NCBI GenBank assembly: GCA_000750105.3
Contig: JPHH03000043.1
Location: 1-64,000, forward strand
Reading direction: 5' to 3'
Origin: Tolypocladium sp. Sup5 PDA-1
Taxonomy: Eukaryota; Ascomycota; Sordariomycetes; Hypocreales; Ophiocordycipitaceae
DNA length: 64,000 nucleotides
The translations under genes were made by a program, and so were the position numbers. Positions 34,814 through 46,992 of the stretch are shown piece by piece. Numbering within the stretch: the first letter of the stretch is position 1; every line of letters starts with the position of its first letter. The notes under the pieces are model-generated. The model saw only the letters and a program-made list of their open reading frames with translations, did not search any database and was not told where the DNA came from.

Positions 34814-36592
34814 ATGGTGAGACTGTGGGGCATGCTGAACGGGGCGTCTGTCGTTGTGGCTCTGCGAGATATGCAAGCGGATGGTCAGAAACCACTGGGC
34901 GCCGGCGCGATTGACGGCTCCAAGGGAAAGAACCCTTTCACTTCGGAGTTTGGCGACTTCGTCAAGGAGGTTTTGGAGGAATGGAAAGTGCCCGGGATGT
35001 CCATTGCGGTGGTTGATGGCCACGACGTCTACGCCGAGGTATGTCTTGCGACATATTCGTGAACACACCGTGAGCATGGCCATGCAGCACTTCTAAACAC
35101 TGACCCCGCGTAGGGATTTGGGTTTGCAAGCTTTCCGGACACGCCCGCGACTCCGGAGACACTCTATTACGTCGGCTCGACCTCCAAGGCTCACACTGCA
35201 GCTACTCTTGCACAACTCATCGACACTCAGGCTTACCCAGGACTCGCCCGCGGTTGGACGACGCCAATTTCCTCCATCATCCGGGATGATTTTGTCCTGC
35301 AGGACGAGTGGGCAACGAACCACATCACCCTAGATGACGCAGTTAGTCATCGTACGGGCATGTCTCGCCACGATAATTCCTGGCATCACGAGATCAACGG
35401 CACGCAGGCCACTATCAAGGATGTTGTCCGCAACCTGAGGAACCTCCCCTTGAGCCTGGAGCCGCGGGTCGAGTGGCACTACTGCAACCTCATGTACGTC
35501 ACTTTGTCGCATGTCATCGAATCTCTGACGGGCAAGTGGCTCGGAGACGTCATGAAGGAGCTCATCTGGGATCCCCTGGGGATGAAAACGACCTACATGA
35601 ACTTGGACGACGCAAAAAACGCACCCGTCCCTCTCGCCAGGAGCTACATGTGGAAGGAGGAGGAAAAGAAGTACAGAGAGATGCCCTTCATGCCCACCGC
35701 GGAAGTCAGTGGCGCAGGCGCCATCATTTCCAACGTGCTCGACTACGCAAAGTGGCTCCAGTGCCTGATCCACGAGACCGAGCCATTCTCCAAGGCCGTA
35801 CACAACGACATCAGGACGCCGCGTTTCCTCTCCAACTTCCGGCTCGGTCGCGATACCGACATCACTCAGTACGGTCTAGCTTGGATGCGCACACTACTCC
35901 ACGGCGCAGTGACCTACACGCATGATGGTTCCACAATCACGTACGGTGCTTCCGTCTACTGGTTTCCGGATCTCAAGTACGGTGTTGTTGCGTTGGCGAA
36001 TGGAGCCGTGTCGTCGAATGCGGCCGAAGCCGTCATTCTGAGCAAGGTGATGGCAGATAAACTGCAGATACCCTCCAGCAAACGCGAAGATGTCGGCAAA
36101 CGGTCCGTACTTGTGCCCACAAATGCCGGGTAACGTCGGCGACAATTACTAACAAAATGTATTAGAATCAAAGAAACCCGGGAACAGGCAGCACGCGACC
36201 TAAAAAATGCGGACGAGATTCTCTTCCCAAACAGACCCAAGCACGCACTACCCCCTTCGGTGGCTACCAGCCAACTGGTCGGCGTGTACCACGACCAAGG
36301 TTACGGAACGATCCGACTCTATGAGGAGCCACACCCAGACAAGACGGACGAGAAAATCCTCGTTGCGGACCGTACGGAGCTGACGTGGCAGCAGCAGTTG
36401 CGGCTGCATCATGTGTCTGGAGACTATTGGACGGTGTATATCAAGAATACCGCTGGCCTTGACCTTGTGATGGAGTTCCAGGCCGGCGAGTTCAAGATTG
36501 GCGTTGATGGCAAGGTATTTGCGCTCGAGGTTAACTTTAACGACCGAGGGGATGTGTATCAGGGCAAAGTGTTGTTCAACAAGGTAGAGTAG
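34814..36592 (+). CDS. Beta-lactamase/penicillin-binding-protein-like serine hydrolase
   Basis: Three exons: 34,814-35,038, 35,114 to about 36,129, and 36,166-36,592; a 75-bp intron separates the first two. It has the three active-site motifs of the class C beta-lactamase/esterase fold: SxxK as STSK (Ser97, Lys100), YxN as YCN (198-200), and HxG as HDG (345-347). A C-terminal beta domain of about 110 residues follows (VGVYHDQGYGTIRL onward), typical of these fungal proteins. No signal peptide is evident. Such proteins act as esterases, lactonases or in polyketide processing; the substrate here is unknown. The second intron is uncertain: GTAACG at 36,130 gives only 36 bp, while a weaker GTCCGT donor near 36,102 keeps phase, gives 64 bp and yields a more natural join (GKR-IKETREQ). 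The start codon is also provisional. Length is roughly 505-515 residues. Confidence 0.82.
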
Positions 36593-36823
36593 GGAAGTGT
36601 CTCCGCTACACCTCAACTTACTTGTGTTCGCAGTCTAGCACACTGGGCACACATGAGTGGCGGGCCTACACGCAACCAAGTAAACCCACTTCCGAATCAA
36701 CGAAGTCCTGACCGTGTCGGGCGGTGATGCATATATGATCCTAGCGAGTTGTAATACATCTGGGCGGGCGTATACTGATTTCCATCTCGGATTACGTTTG
36801 GTTTACCTTTTGGTCGTAGATAT

Positions 36824-38699
36824 TTACTTGTCCTTCATAGAGAGATTGGTGGCATCCGATTCTTCCAACACGGCCACGCCAAGCTTGGCGGCTTCGTCTG
36901 GAGTAAAGGTCCCAAAGTAGTCGACTTCGTCGATAACTCCCAAGCCCGGTGGCGGGAAGACCATGTTGATGAGATAATGCACGGTGAAGGAAATGGTAAA
37001 CCCCAAGGGAAATGCCAGATAAAATAGGCGGCTCCATGTCTCGCTGACTTGGACCTGAGCAGGGTTGACGCTGGCAGCGAAGCCCGGAAGTTGTGTCGCG
37101 AATCCGAGAAACCAGGCGACGAAACTTCGCGGGTTGAAGCCCTTGTAAAAGTAATAAATGCTGTCCTTTTGGGGGGTGTACAGGTCACTGAGCTTGATCT
37201 GGCGACGTCGCACAAGCCAGTAATCGCAGACTTGAATGCCGACAATGGGCCCCAAGAAGACACTGTAGGCCGACAAGACCGATATGAAGACGGAGGCCGA
37301 AGATAGAAGCTCCCAAGGACACATGGCGATGCTGACGATAAGCCCGAGGTAGGCTCCACGTCGAATATTGATGTAGGAGCTGACGAGACCTGCGAGGTCC
37401 ATGCCAGCGCTATACGCGTTGTCGACGACGTTGATGGCGAGCTGGCATGCAACGAGGGCGACGCCGGCGAAGAAGGCGGCGGCCCGCGAGCCAGAGCTGT
37501 AATTTTCGTCAAGCCATTTCTGGCAGATTATTGCTGACCAGGGGATGAGCGATGATTCGGGATGAATGACGTGTTTGGTAAACAGAACTCAGGGACTCGA
37601 GGAGGAAGACTTACGAGGATTCCATATGGCTTCACCCCATATGGCTTGGGTTGCGGATGCGGTTAGGCAACCAAAAAGGGGGAACAGGGCCCCGAACAGG
37701 CTGTATAGCAACATGTTAGTTGAGCCCTTGACTGTGCTGCCGGCCGTACAATTCCCGGGATGCTCACATGATGGAAAACCATTGACCAAAGATCTGGTCT
37801 CCCGGTTTGCGTGCAAATCGACAGTAGTCGCTTGCGTTGGTCAGCCCAACGGCGATGCTGCCGATGACGGTAGTGACGCCGGAGGTGATGGCCCAGCCAA
37901 GTTCCGAGGAACTCATGGCAGTCGAGCCCCGAGAGAGGAGCGGGCCGCCGCCACCGGCCCTGGCAAGCGACCATATTGCAATGGAGACGAGGGCGATAGT
38001 CGACAGAATGTTGCAGACGAGGAGGAAGTACTTGACCTTGTGCGGCTGAATCCATAGGGCGCAAGCCATGGCGACATTGAAGATAACCCAGCCGACAAAC
38101 TGCTTGGTATCGAGGCTCGGGGACGAGAAGACGTTGGGGAGGCGCTGGAAGGACGGGAAGATGGCGGACAAGATGACCGAGACGCAGATGCCGCCGGTCC
38201 ACGACTGAACGGAGAACCAGACCAGAGAGAGGATGATTCGCTGCACCAGTGCGGTGAAAGAGCCGTACGGGCCCCAGATGAACCTGGACAGGACGGGAAA
38301 GCCGACGTGCCACTGCGCGCCAACGTAACCGTTCAAGATGGCGATCAGGCTAATCAATATCTTGCCGATGATGGTGGCAACGATGGCCTGCCAGACGCTG
38401 AGCCCGGTGGCGACGAGGGATGCCCCGAGCTGCCAGTTGGAGACTGCAATATCCGTGCATCAGTCACAACACACGACGCCCCTGGGCTTTCTACTCCAGG
38501 AGAGGGATTGGGGATTGGGGCGGCAGGTAAGTTACGCACGGGCAACCTGGTTTACGAACCAGAAGGAGATGAACGCGAACGTGTCCCACGTTCGCCGCGC
38601 CGGCTCAAGGGGCCGAATATCATCATTGATCCAGACGTTGGAGACGGCCCTGTCGACGCTTGACAGGCGCGCCCACGCTGCGATGGCGCCGAGCTTCAT
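36824..38699 (-). CDS. NCS1-family permease (uracil/allantoin/hydantoin-type transporter)
   Basis: Four exons are inferred: 38,540-38,699, 37,768-38,443, 37,615-37,700 and 36,824-37,533, with introns of 96, 67 and 81 bp; phase closes exactly at 543 residues. The start ATG at 38,699 gives MKLGAIAAW; a longer frame upstream begins only with TTG. Family marks are an NDDIRPLEPARRTW N-terminus before TM1, GFPVLSRFIWGPYGS, the QSWTGG segment, WNP, and INIRRGAY followed by PWELLSSA. About 12 membrane helices are evident. NCS1 proteins are cation symporters for uracil, allantoin, cytosine, thiamine or hydantoins (bacterial Mhp1). It is divergent from a hydantoinase-like gene at 40,175, hinting at a ring-amide substrate (inference). 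Its 3' end converges with the serine hydrolase, 231 bp away. Confidence 0.9.
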
Positions 38700-38832
38700 T
38701 TGAAGAGAGGAATCGAGACAGAAGGGAGGTGAGTGTGGTGTCGAGGAGCAGTCCAAGTGCGACTGGCATTGTGGTGGGCATACCTGAAGCGAGCGGGAAT
38801 GGGAGGTATATAGATATCTTCCTACCTTGCTA

Positions 38833-38871
38833 CCTTCCTATCTTCCTATCTTCCTATCTTCCTATCTTCCT
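38833..38871 (+). repeat. Octanucleotide microsatellite (CTTCCTAT)n
   Basis: Four to five units of CTTCCTAT lie about 135 bp upstream of the permease ATG, on the side of its promoter or leader. The array is likely to vary in length between strains. Confidence 0.9.
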
Positions 38872-39440
38872 GTCTACTCATCTACTACGAGCACTGGTAC
38901 TACGTCGGGCCCTCGGGGGGCGTATTAATGGGCGTTGCTAACTGGGTAATGAAGACGGTGGACGGCCGGGTAGCTGACTGGAGCGCAGGCACATCGACAT
39001 CCAGACTCCATCGCACTCCACACTCCACGTGGGGGGGTCCATACGAAGTTTATAACCCCGCAATCGGCATTGAACCCCTGGGGATTAGTGCCTCGCTTAA
39101 ACGCCCGGTGCCAGATGGCTTGGGCGTCACTGTGACATTTACGGATAAGCTTTGACTTAGTTTCCTCCTCCTCTCTGCCATCGGCCAACTCTCGTCCATG
39201 ACTCCATACCATCTGCCGTCGGCAAACTGCACGTCTGCTTCTCCACATAGAGAGCGGCCCCACAAAACCAGCGCGAACGTTACTTCGTTTAGAGTGCCCG
39301 GTGCTCCGTACTCGTATCTGTCATGAGATAAGCTCATTGGGCCCTGAACCATTCTCAATGAAGGCATCAACTAACACTCTGCGCCTCGTGGGGTTTAGTT
39401 ATCAATGGCCAACGGCGTCGGGCCATGGGGGCCAGCCAAT

Positions 39441-39451
39441 AATTACGCAAT
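39441..39451 (+). promoter_or_regulatory. AATTACGCAAT motif, copy 1
   Basis: First of three exact 11-bp copies in the divergent promoter (others at 39,596 and 39,796; spacing 155 and 200 bp). Copies 1 and 2 also share following sequence (ATTGGTT, then loosely the next 100 bases, ending with GAGTCGTTG), so they look like old duplicated blocks. Confidence 0.7.
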
Positions 39452-39595
39452 GGATTGGTTATCTCGACCGCTTCCAAGTGCTTCCCAGTTATCCAGGCGT
39501 ACCGCCCAACTCGTACGCTGTAGAGTCGTTGAACGTCCCGTGAGCCCGTGACCCAAGTCTCCGGTTAATACATGCTATCCGATAGCCGAGGACCT

Positions 39596-39606
39596 AATTA
39601 CGCAAT
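39596..39606 (+). promoter_or_regulatory. AATTACGCAAT motif, copy 2
   Basis: Exact second copy. The downstream block resembles that of copy 1 (GCCAAGT, AACTCGT, GAGTCGTTG in the same order). Confidence 0.7.
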
Positions 39607-39795
39607 AAATTGGTTCTGTCGTTTATGCCGCCCGCTGCCAAGTAATTTCCCCGATGTATCCCTTCCTAACTCGTCTGCTCCACTCGCAGAGTCGTTGGAA
39701 GGTCACTTTAGTCCGGTCCCGTGTACCAGGTTTCCGGCATCTGCTATACAACAGCCAGGGACTGACGGGTCTTGGCCATCGTAGAGAGCTACTTC

Positions 39796-39806
39796 AATTA
39801 CGCAAT
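39796..39806 (+). promoter_or_regulatory. AATTACGCAAT motif, copy 3
   Basis: Exact third copy, 369 bp upstream of the hydantoinase ATG; its flanks are more diverged than those of copies 1 and 2. Confidence 0.65.
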
Positions 39807-40174
39807 ATATTCTTACCTGTATCGCTCGCCCCTCGCCCGAATTTAAAGCTTCCCCGCGTTACGCCTGGCCTTTGGGATAAGTTCGTATTACGTTGTACAA
39901 CCATCTCCTCAGACGTTGGCCGACAGGAATCCTAATCGGCCATGACCTTCTCTCTCCTCCTGAGTTCGGCGATCAGTAGGAACTGACCTTCTTTCGCCAT
40001 TTTCCGAGCTTGTCTAGCTCCAGCCAAGCACACAAAACTGATACTTAAACACAAGCCATCGTTCGCGGCCTGTCTTGGTCGAGACGGACAGGTCGCCTCC
40101 CTTAAGACTGCCTACACGTCAGACCTGACCACATCAGCAAGATAGCACGAGTGCTGCAACACCCGAAAAGCACA

Positions 40175-43174
40175 ATGGAAGAAACCAAGACTGTCCGTAT
40201 CGGAGTCGATGTCGGCGGAACAAACACCGATGCCGCAGCCGTCGACTTGGCACTGGCCGCGCGGGGAGACGCCAACCGGGGCGTCCTGGCGTTCAAGAAG
40301 ACGCCGACCACGCCTGACGCTACCGCCGGCATCGAGATGGCAGTGCGCTCTGTCATCGAGCTCGGGGGCATCGACCCGTCGCGCATCGCCAGCGTCACCA
40401 TTGGCACGACGCACTTTATCAATGCCGTGGTGGAGCGAGACGCGCGACGGCTGCGCAGGGTGGCTGTTATCCGACTCTCTCGTTCCTTTCTTAGGGAGGT
40501 GCCCTCCTTTTCCGATTTCCCTGCCGATCTTGCTGGCATCATCAACGGATACTGCACCATCATCGACGGTGGACTCCACATCGACGGCTCCCAAGAGGCG
40601 CCGGTTGCCGAGGCCCAGGTCGTGGAGGAGTGTCGAAAGATTGGAGAGATGGGCATCTCAGCCGTCGTGGTCGCGGGCGTCTTCTCCCCCCTCGACGAGA
40701 CCTTTCAGCAAGAGAACGTTGTGCGCTCCATCATCCGACGCGAATTGCCCGGCGTCGATGTCGTTTGTTCGCACGAGGTTGCCCAAATCGGCTTCCTGGA
40801 GCGGGAGAATGCCAGCATCCTCAACGCGGCCATCCTCGAATACGCGCGCCAGACGGTCAAGAGATTTCGCCTCGCGATGAAGAGGCTGCAGCTCTCGTGC
40901 CCGCTCTTCGTCACGCAAAACGACGGAACGATACTTGACTCTGCTTCCGCGGCTCGGGTTCCCATCCGGACCTTCTCCTCTGGCGCCACCAACTCCATGC
41001 GTGGCGCGGCGTACCTGGCTGGCATCGACGCTGGCGGCAACACTCAAGCCATTGTCGTCGATATCGGGGGCACCACGAGTGACGTTGGCGTCATCCTCCC
41101 GAGCGGCCTGCCGCGACAGGCTTCGGCCTACGTGAGCGTCGCCGGTGTCAGGGTCAACTATTCCATGCCGCATCTTCACTCCATCGGCCTCGGCGGCGGC
41201 TCTCTGGTCCGGGCCGTCGACGGAAAGATTCGTGTCGGGCCGGAATCTGTCGGCCATCTTCTGCTCCAGGAAGCCCTCGTCTTTGGCGGCAAGACGTGCA
41301 CGGCGTCCGATATCGCCGTTGCGCTCGGGGCCGCAGGCATAGGCGATAAGACAAAGACGGCAGGTCTAGACCCGGACTTTGTCCAAAAGGCTAGAAAGAT
41401 CATAAATGCCCTTCTTGACGGGGCTGTGCAAGTGATGAAGACATCCGAGGATCCGTTGCCGGTCCTCCTTGTCGGCGGCGGAGCCATACTCGCCCCTGAC
41501 GAGATTGCTGGCGCTTCCAAGGTCATCCGCCCGCCCTTCCACGACGTGGCCAACGCGGTTGGCGCCGCCATTTCCCGCGTCTGCGGTAGCGTCGATGTGG
41601 TCCAGAGTACGGAGCACCAGAGCGAGGCGCAGGCGATACAGAAGGCCAAGGACCTCGCCATCGCGAGAGCCGTTGCTGCCGGTGCTGCGGAGAGCAGCGT
41701 GGCCATTGCCGAGGTCGACAGCATACCGGTGCCGTACGTCTCCAACCGGGTGCGCACCATCTGCAAGGCGGTTGGAGACGTCGACTTCCGCGCGCGGGTG
41801 CTGCGCGAGGACCTGCTGGACGGGGAGAGCGACGATGGCGCGGGTGACAACGACCCCGTCACCGAGGAATCCAAGAACCTGGCCGTCAAGACCGTCTCCG
41901 AGGCTCGCGTGGATGCCTTCAAGTACGTCCCGCGGGTGGAAAAGACCTCCGAAGGAGTGTCCGAGTGGATGCTCAGCGAGACGGATCTGGCTTGGCTGGC
42001 CGATGGCTGCTACGTGCTGGGATGCGCCGGCGGAGGCACGCCGGCCCCGAGCTTCATCCAGTTGCGCAACATGCTGAGAGCGGGCCACACGATCCGCGTG
42101 ATAGACCAGTCCGCGCTCAAGGGCGACGACATCGTCTACTGGGGCGGGCACATGGGCTCGCCAGCCGTGTCCGTCGAGCGGCTCCAGTCCGTCGAGACGG
42201 TGCGGGCATTCCAAGTGCTCATGGAGTACATGGGCCACGACAAGATCGATGCCATCATGGGCCTGGAGATCGGGGGTGCCAACGGGATGGAGCCTATGCT
42301 CCTGGGGTCGTCGCGCTTCTTCGATGCCCCCGTCGTCGACGGAGACTGGATGGGACGTGCATATCCGACCTACTGGCAGACGACCTTGGCTGTACACGCG
42401 CCAGGAGAACTGGTGCCCTGCGCCATCGACTCGGGCGACGGCAAGAGCATCATCATGACGCGCGCCTCGGACGACGAGATTGTCGACCGGGCGCTGCGGG
42501 CGTCCTGTGCCGAGATGGGCAGCAGGGTTGGCATGGCGGCGAAGCCCACGTCGACCAACTACGTCCGCAACTACGGGGTCCTCAACACCGTATCCCTCGC
42601 GTGGCGCATAGGAAGGAGCATCGCCCGCTGCGAGGCGAGCAACCGCCTGTCCACCGTCGCCGAGTCCATCATAGAAGAGGCCGGCGGGCCCGAAGCGGCC
42701 AAGGTCCTGTTCCGAGGCAAGATCACCGCCGTCCAGAGGCGCCTGTTCAAGGGCCACTCGTACGGGGAAATCCACATCACGGCTTTTGGGGAGAACGAGA
42801 TGGACGAGCTCGATTCCGCCGCCAGCCACGCGACCCCCGTCGCATCCGGCGGCACGCTGCGCATCCCTTTCAAGAATGAAAACATCTTTGCCGAGCACGT
42901 TACGGCAGATGGGAAGAGTAAGCGGATCATCGCGTCTGTGCCCGACCTCATTGCCGTCCTGGACAACGGATCCGGCCGAGCCCTCGGCGTTCCCGAGTTC
43001 AGGTACGGCTATCGAGTGACTGTGATTGGCATGGCCTGTTCGCCAAGGTGGACGGAGACACCGTTTGGAATTGACATCGGGGGCCCAAAGGCGTTTGGCT
43101 ACGACGATGTCGAGTACCGGCCGCTGGGCACGTACGTTGAGCCAAAGAGTGTCATCCGCGAATATGGGCCCTAA
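40175..43174 (+). CDS. Hydantoinase A/oxoprolinase-DUF917 fusion protein
   Basis: A single exon of 999 residues. The ATG at 40,175 (CACAATGG) is chosen; the frame can be read upstream only from a GTG. The first 500 residues are a hydantoinase/oxoprolinase of the HyuA type with an actin-like ATP fold: GVDVGGTNTD (9-18), VTIGTTHFINAV, and DIGGTTSDVGV near 295-305, then GLGGGS and LLVGGG. From about residue 597 to the end is a DUF917 domain (DLAWLADGCYVLGCAGGGTP), a family that includes S-methyl thiohydantoin desulfurase. The whole is the combination seen in fungal hydantoinase-like proteins and lacks a signal peptide, so it is probably cytosolic. HyuA-type enzymes open cyclic amides such as hydantoins or 5-oxoproline with ATP; the exact substrate is unknown. 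It is divergent from the NCS1 permease. Confidence 0.92.
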   Translation: MEETKTVRIGVDVGGTNTDAAAVDLALAARGDANRGVLAFKKTPTTPDATAGIEMAVRSVIELGGIDPSRIASVTIGTTHFINAVVERDARRLRRVAVIRLSRSFLREVPSFSDFPADLAGIINGYCTIIDGGLHIDGSQEAPVAEAQVVEECRKIGEMGISAVVVAGVFSPLDETFQQENVVRSIIRRELPGVDVVCSHEVAQIGFLERENASILNAAILEYARQTVKRFRLAMKRLQLSCPLFVTQNDGTILDSASAARVPIRTFSSGATNSMRGAAYLAGIDAGGNTQAIVVDIGGTTSDVGVILPSGLPRQASAYVSVAGVRVNYSMPHLHSIGLGGGSLVRAVDGKIRVGPESVGHLLLQEALVFGGKTCTASDIAVALGAAGIGDKTKTAGLDPDFVQKARKIINALLDGAVQVMKTSEDPLPVLLVGGGAILAPDEIAGASKVIRPPFHDVANAVGAAISRVCGSVDVVQSTEHQSEAQAIQKAKDLAIARAVAAGAAESSVAIAEVDSIPVPYVSNRVRTICKAVGDVDFRARVLREDLLDGESDDGAGDNDPVTEESKNLAVKTVSEARVDAFKYVPRVEKTSEGVSEWMLSETDLAWLADGCYVLGCAGGGTPAPSFIQLRNMLRAGHTIRVIDQSALKGDDIVYWGGHMGSPAVSVERLQSVETVRAFQVLMEYMGHDKIDAIMGLEIGGANGMEPMLLGSSRFFDAPVVDGDWMGRAYPTYWQTTLAVHAPGELVPCAIDSGDGKSIIMTRASDDEIVDRALRASCAEMGSRVGMAAKPTSTNYVRNYGVLNTVSLAWRIGRSIARCEASNRLSTVAESIIEEAGGPEAAKVLFRGKITAVQRRLFKGHSYGEIHITAFGENEMDELDSAASHATPVASGGTLRIPFKNENIFAEHVTADGKSKRIIASVPDLIAVLDNGSGRALGVPEFRYGYRVTVIGMACSPRWTETPFGIDIGGPKAFGYDDVEYRPLGTYVEPKSVIREYGP

Positions 43175-45609
43175 AATCCCGAATAATTCTTCTGAATTCC
43201 GACATTGAGGACGGGGACGGTTTGCCAGTGTAGTCAAAGAGGCTCGGCTGTTCTAATGGCAGTACAAGGAACATGAACAAGCCAATGGACTTGCGGCCGA
43301 TGACTCAGATGGATGGTAAAAACGAGCCGCCAGACTCGAGTATAATAGCTTCGGGAATATAGGAGGGATACATGACTCCTTTGGGGTACTGACTAGCTTA
43401 AATCTGGCGAGTCCATAGAGTCCAGTAACTTTGGATAACAAAGATACGACCGAAAGTATCTAGAGGTTTCCCCTCGGGTACGCAATGAATTCGAAACAAT
43501 AACTGGCAAGAGAATGAAGCCGTCTCTGTCGACATCATGCCCTCCTAGTATGGCCGCTTGCCTATAGCCAATGGCCAAAAGTGGGTTATGCCGCCTCAAC
43601 TAGTACTAAGTCCCTTTTCCGGCAACAGCTTTGACAAGACACGGACGTTGTAGGTTCCTTCATCCCTCTACCATGCGTCGACGTAGCTGAGATGCCTAAT
43701 CCAACGGTCCACCTCGAATCGCAAGGTCTATCGACAGGCGATCGGGAGGATTGCGTATGCTAGAGCTGGACATGTAATTAGCGTCTTACTTTCAGAATCG
43801 TCAAGAGATGACCGCCTTCCCTTTGTGGCGAACCGCGAGGCGGTACTTTCGCGCCTGGTACGAAGTATGCGAGGCTCGGTTTGGGAGGCGAGCAAGGTGC
43901 AAATCAAGAATAGCACTAGACTCGGCCGGCTTCAATTAACATTATTATGTCTCTAGAACTCAATGTCATGAGCAAGCTGGTCCGCGACGTCCCAGATCGG
44001 CAGCCAGGCCAATCGAGGCCGAATTACACGACGAGTCATATCGCGGCGTACGAGCAAGTTTCGGAAGCTTCGAATCAATGAGGAAAGAAGTAAGTTAATA
44101 GTTGGGAGGATCCGACATGAATGCTTCATTGGGAAGGCAGGTAGATGGAGGGATCAGCGGCGGTGGGGAACGAGGGTATTACAGTAAGCACGAGTTAGTA
44201 CGAATACGCCGCAGTTAATCAAGCGCGAGACGGAAGACGGCCGAGCTTCCAAGAAACGAGCTTTATTAAAATTGAGACTAGTAATAAACAAAGGGCGCAA
44301 ACAGACATCCAGGGAGCTGGACGTCTCGTCTCATGTTGCTCGACGCCGCGAGGAGAATAAACATCCCCGTCATAATTATTGCCCAGCCTCACGCGCCAAG
44401 CCGCGGGCAGTCGGATGCCACGGAAGCCAAGACTGTGCATTCCCGGCTTCCCGCTCGCTACCGCGTCTTGGCGAACACAGTGGCGGCGACATCGTTGCGC
44501 TTCGTGCAGCTTCAGGGAACTAAACTTTAAGCTTATACCAAGGTTGGGCAGCATCTTGTTTCGAAGACCTGCCTCTTCTTTGTCGCCTCGGCATCTGCGC
44601 GCTGTTCTCGGACCTGCGCAGCTTGGATCTTCGGCGCCGGCATCCATCGTCCTTCTCTTTGCGGACTGTGCGAAGCTCGCGGGTGCCATGGCTTCTGCGA
44701 CGATCGACGCCGCCCACGCCTCTTTCGGGCAGCTCCCGTGGATCCTGCACTGCCGCGCCAAAAGTGGCTATTGTTCCAGAACTCTTCGTACTCCAACAGC
44801 CCGACGCTCACCCTTGATGATTTCCCGTCCCTGATTTCGGCCCTCGGCTCCGCCCATAGCGACCGTGGCCAGGTCATGAGACCGCCGTGGCGCTTTCGTT
44901 CAACTGCCGTATGCCTAGGCTGTTTGAGACTCTGTACTGCAGCAAATCTATACCACGCATCCTCGTTGACATGGAGCTTCTCTGAGTTGAAAGACGTATG
45001 CGCATGGCTCCAATCAACGCAGTCGGCAAACATCCGCCCAGCCAATCTCTCTGCAGTATAGTCTTTCCGAGGCGATTGTTCTGCGACCCCCGTGCTTATC
45101 TCATCGGGTCTCTTTGTTTCAGCCCCCGTGGTCCCACTTCGTCTCCTTGAACCGGGGGTGACAAAGCCACCACGATAGACTCAGCTCTGCCGAGCAAGCC
45201 CGAATAACGATCCGGAGCTCCAAGTTCAAGCTAGCATGTAAAGAGCAGCTGGGAACTTGGCCGCGCGGACGAATCCCCTGGGTGGTCCGTCATCTCGGGC
45301 CATCGCCTCCAACGTCGTCCTTGGATTTGAATGATGGGGCCACCACTGGGTCACACGGGGTTAGATGACTGCCGCCCTGGGCAGGTGAAGGCCATGATGG
45401 TTGGGGATGCTCTCCAGCGTCATTGGACTCCATGGAACCCAAAAGCTCCCCAGTAGATGGGAAATGATAAATACAGGAGAATTCCCTCCTAGATCCCAAG
45501 TTCTCATCTTCAGCCTCCTGCCCAAGCAGCAGCCTGGAAGCCTCATCATCTTCTCACCTCGGTCAGCCCTAGTATCCCAACGCCACAAGTCAAGCACAAG
45601 TTCTTCAAG
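43175..45609. other. 2.4 kb gene-free interval
   Basis: Several overlapping open frames on both strands (about 44,220-45,060) have the low-information composition of chance frames in GC-balanced DNA, and none matches a family. Near 43,730-43,940 a short plus frame has a QAIGRI-like string, too little to call. The right end is the promoter and leader of the subtilisin. Confidence 0.55.

Positions 45610-46992
<1,383 letters not shown>

Larger units (their letters stand above)
38700..40174. promoter_or_regulatory. Shared divergent promoter region of permease and hydantoinase genes
   Basis: This 1.5 kb region lies between two divergently transcribed genes and contains no recognisable coding sequence. 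It holds several GATA-type sites of the kind bound by nitrogen regulators (AreA/NIT2): GATAAG at 39,144, 39,327 and 39,876, TTATCA at 39,399 and TTATCT at 39,459. It also holds three copies of AATTACGCAAT. Nitrogen control is an inference from the sites and from the likely substrates. Confidence 0.55.

Noticed and set aside
40151..40174. Start of the hydantoinase at 40,151
   Set aside because: The codon there is GTG; the first ATG in frame is at 40,175 with a good context.
43730..43940. QAIGRI-like string resembling motif VI of SNF2-type helicases
   Set aside because: Only about six residues fit, without a downstream match (the expected RIGQ-type residues are absent); too short to support a relic.
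44219..45061. Overlapping open frames of 100-180 codons on both strands
   Set aside because: They overlap in opposite directions, have no recognisable domain, and no splice pattern made a coherent protein.
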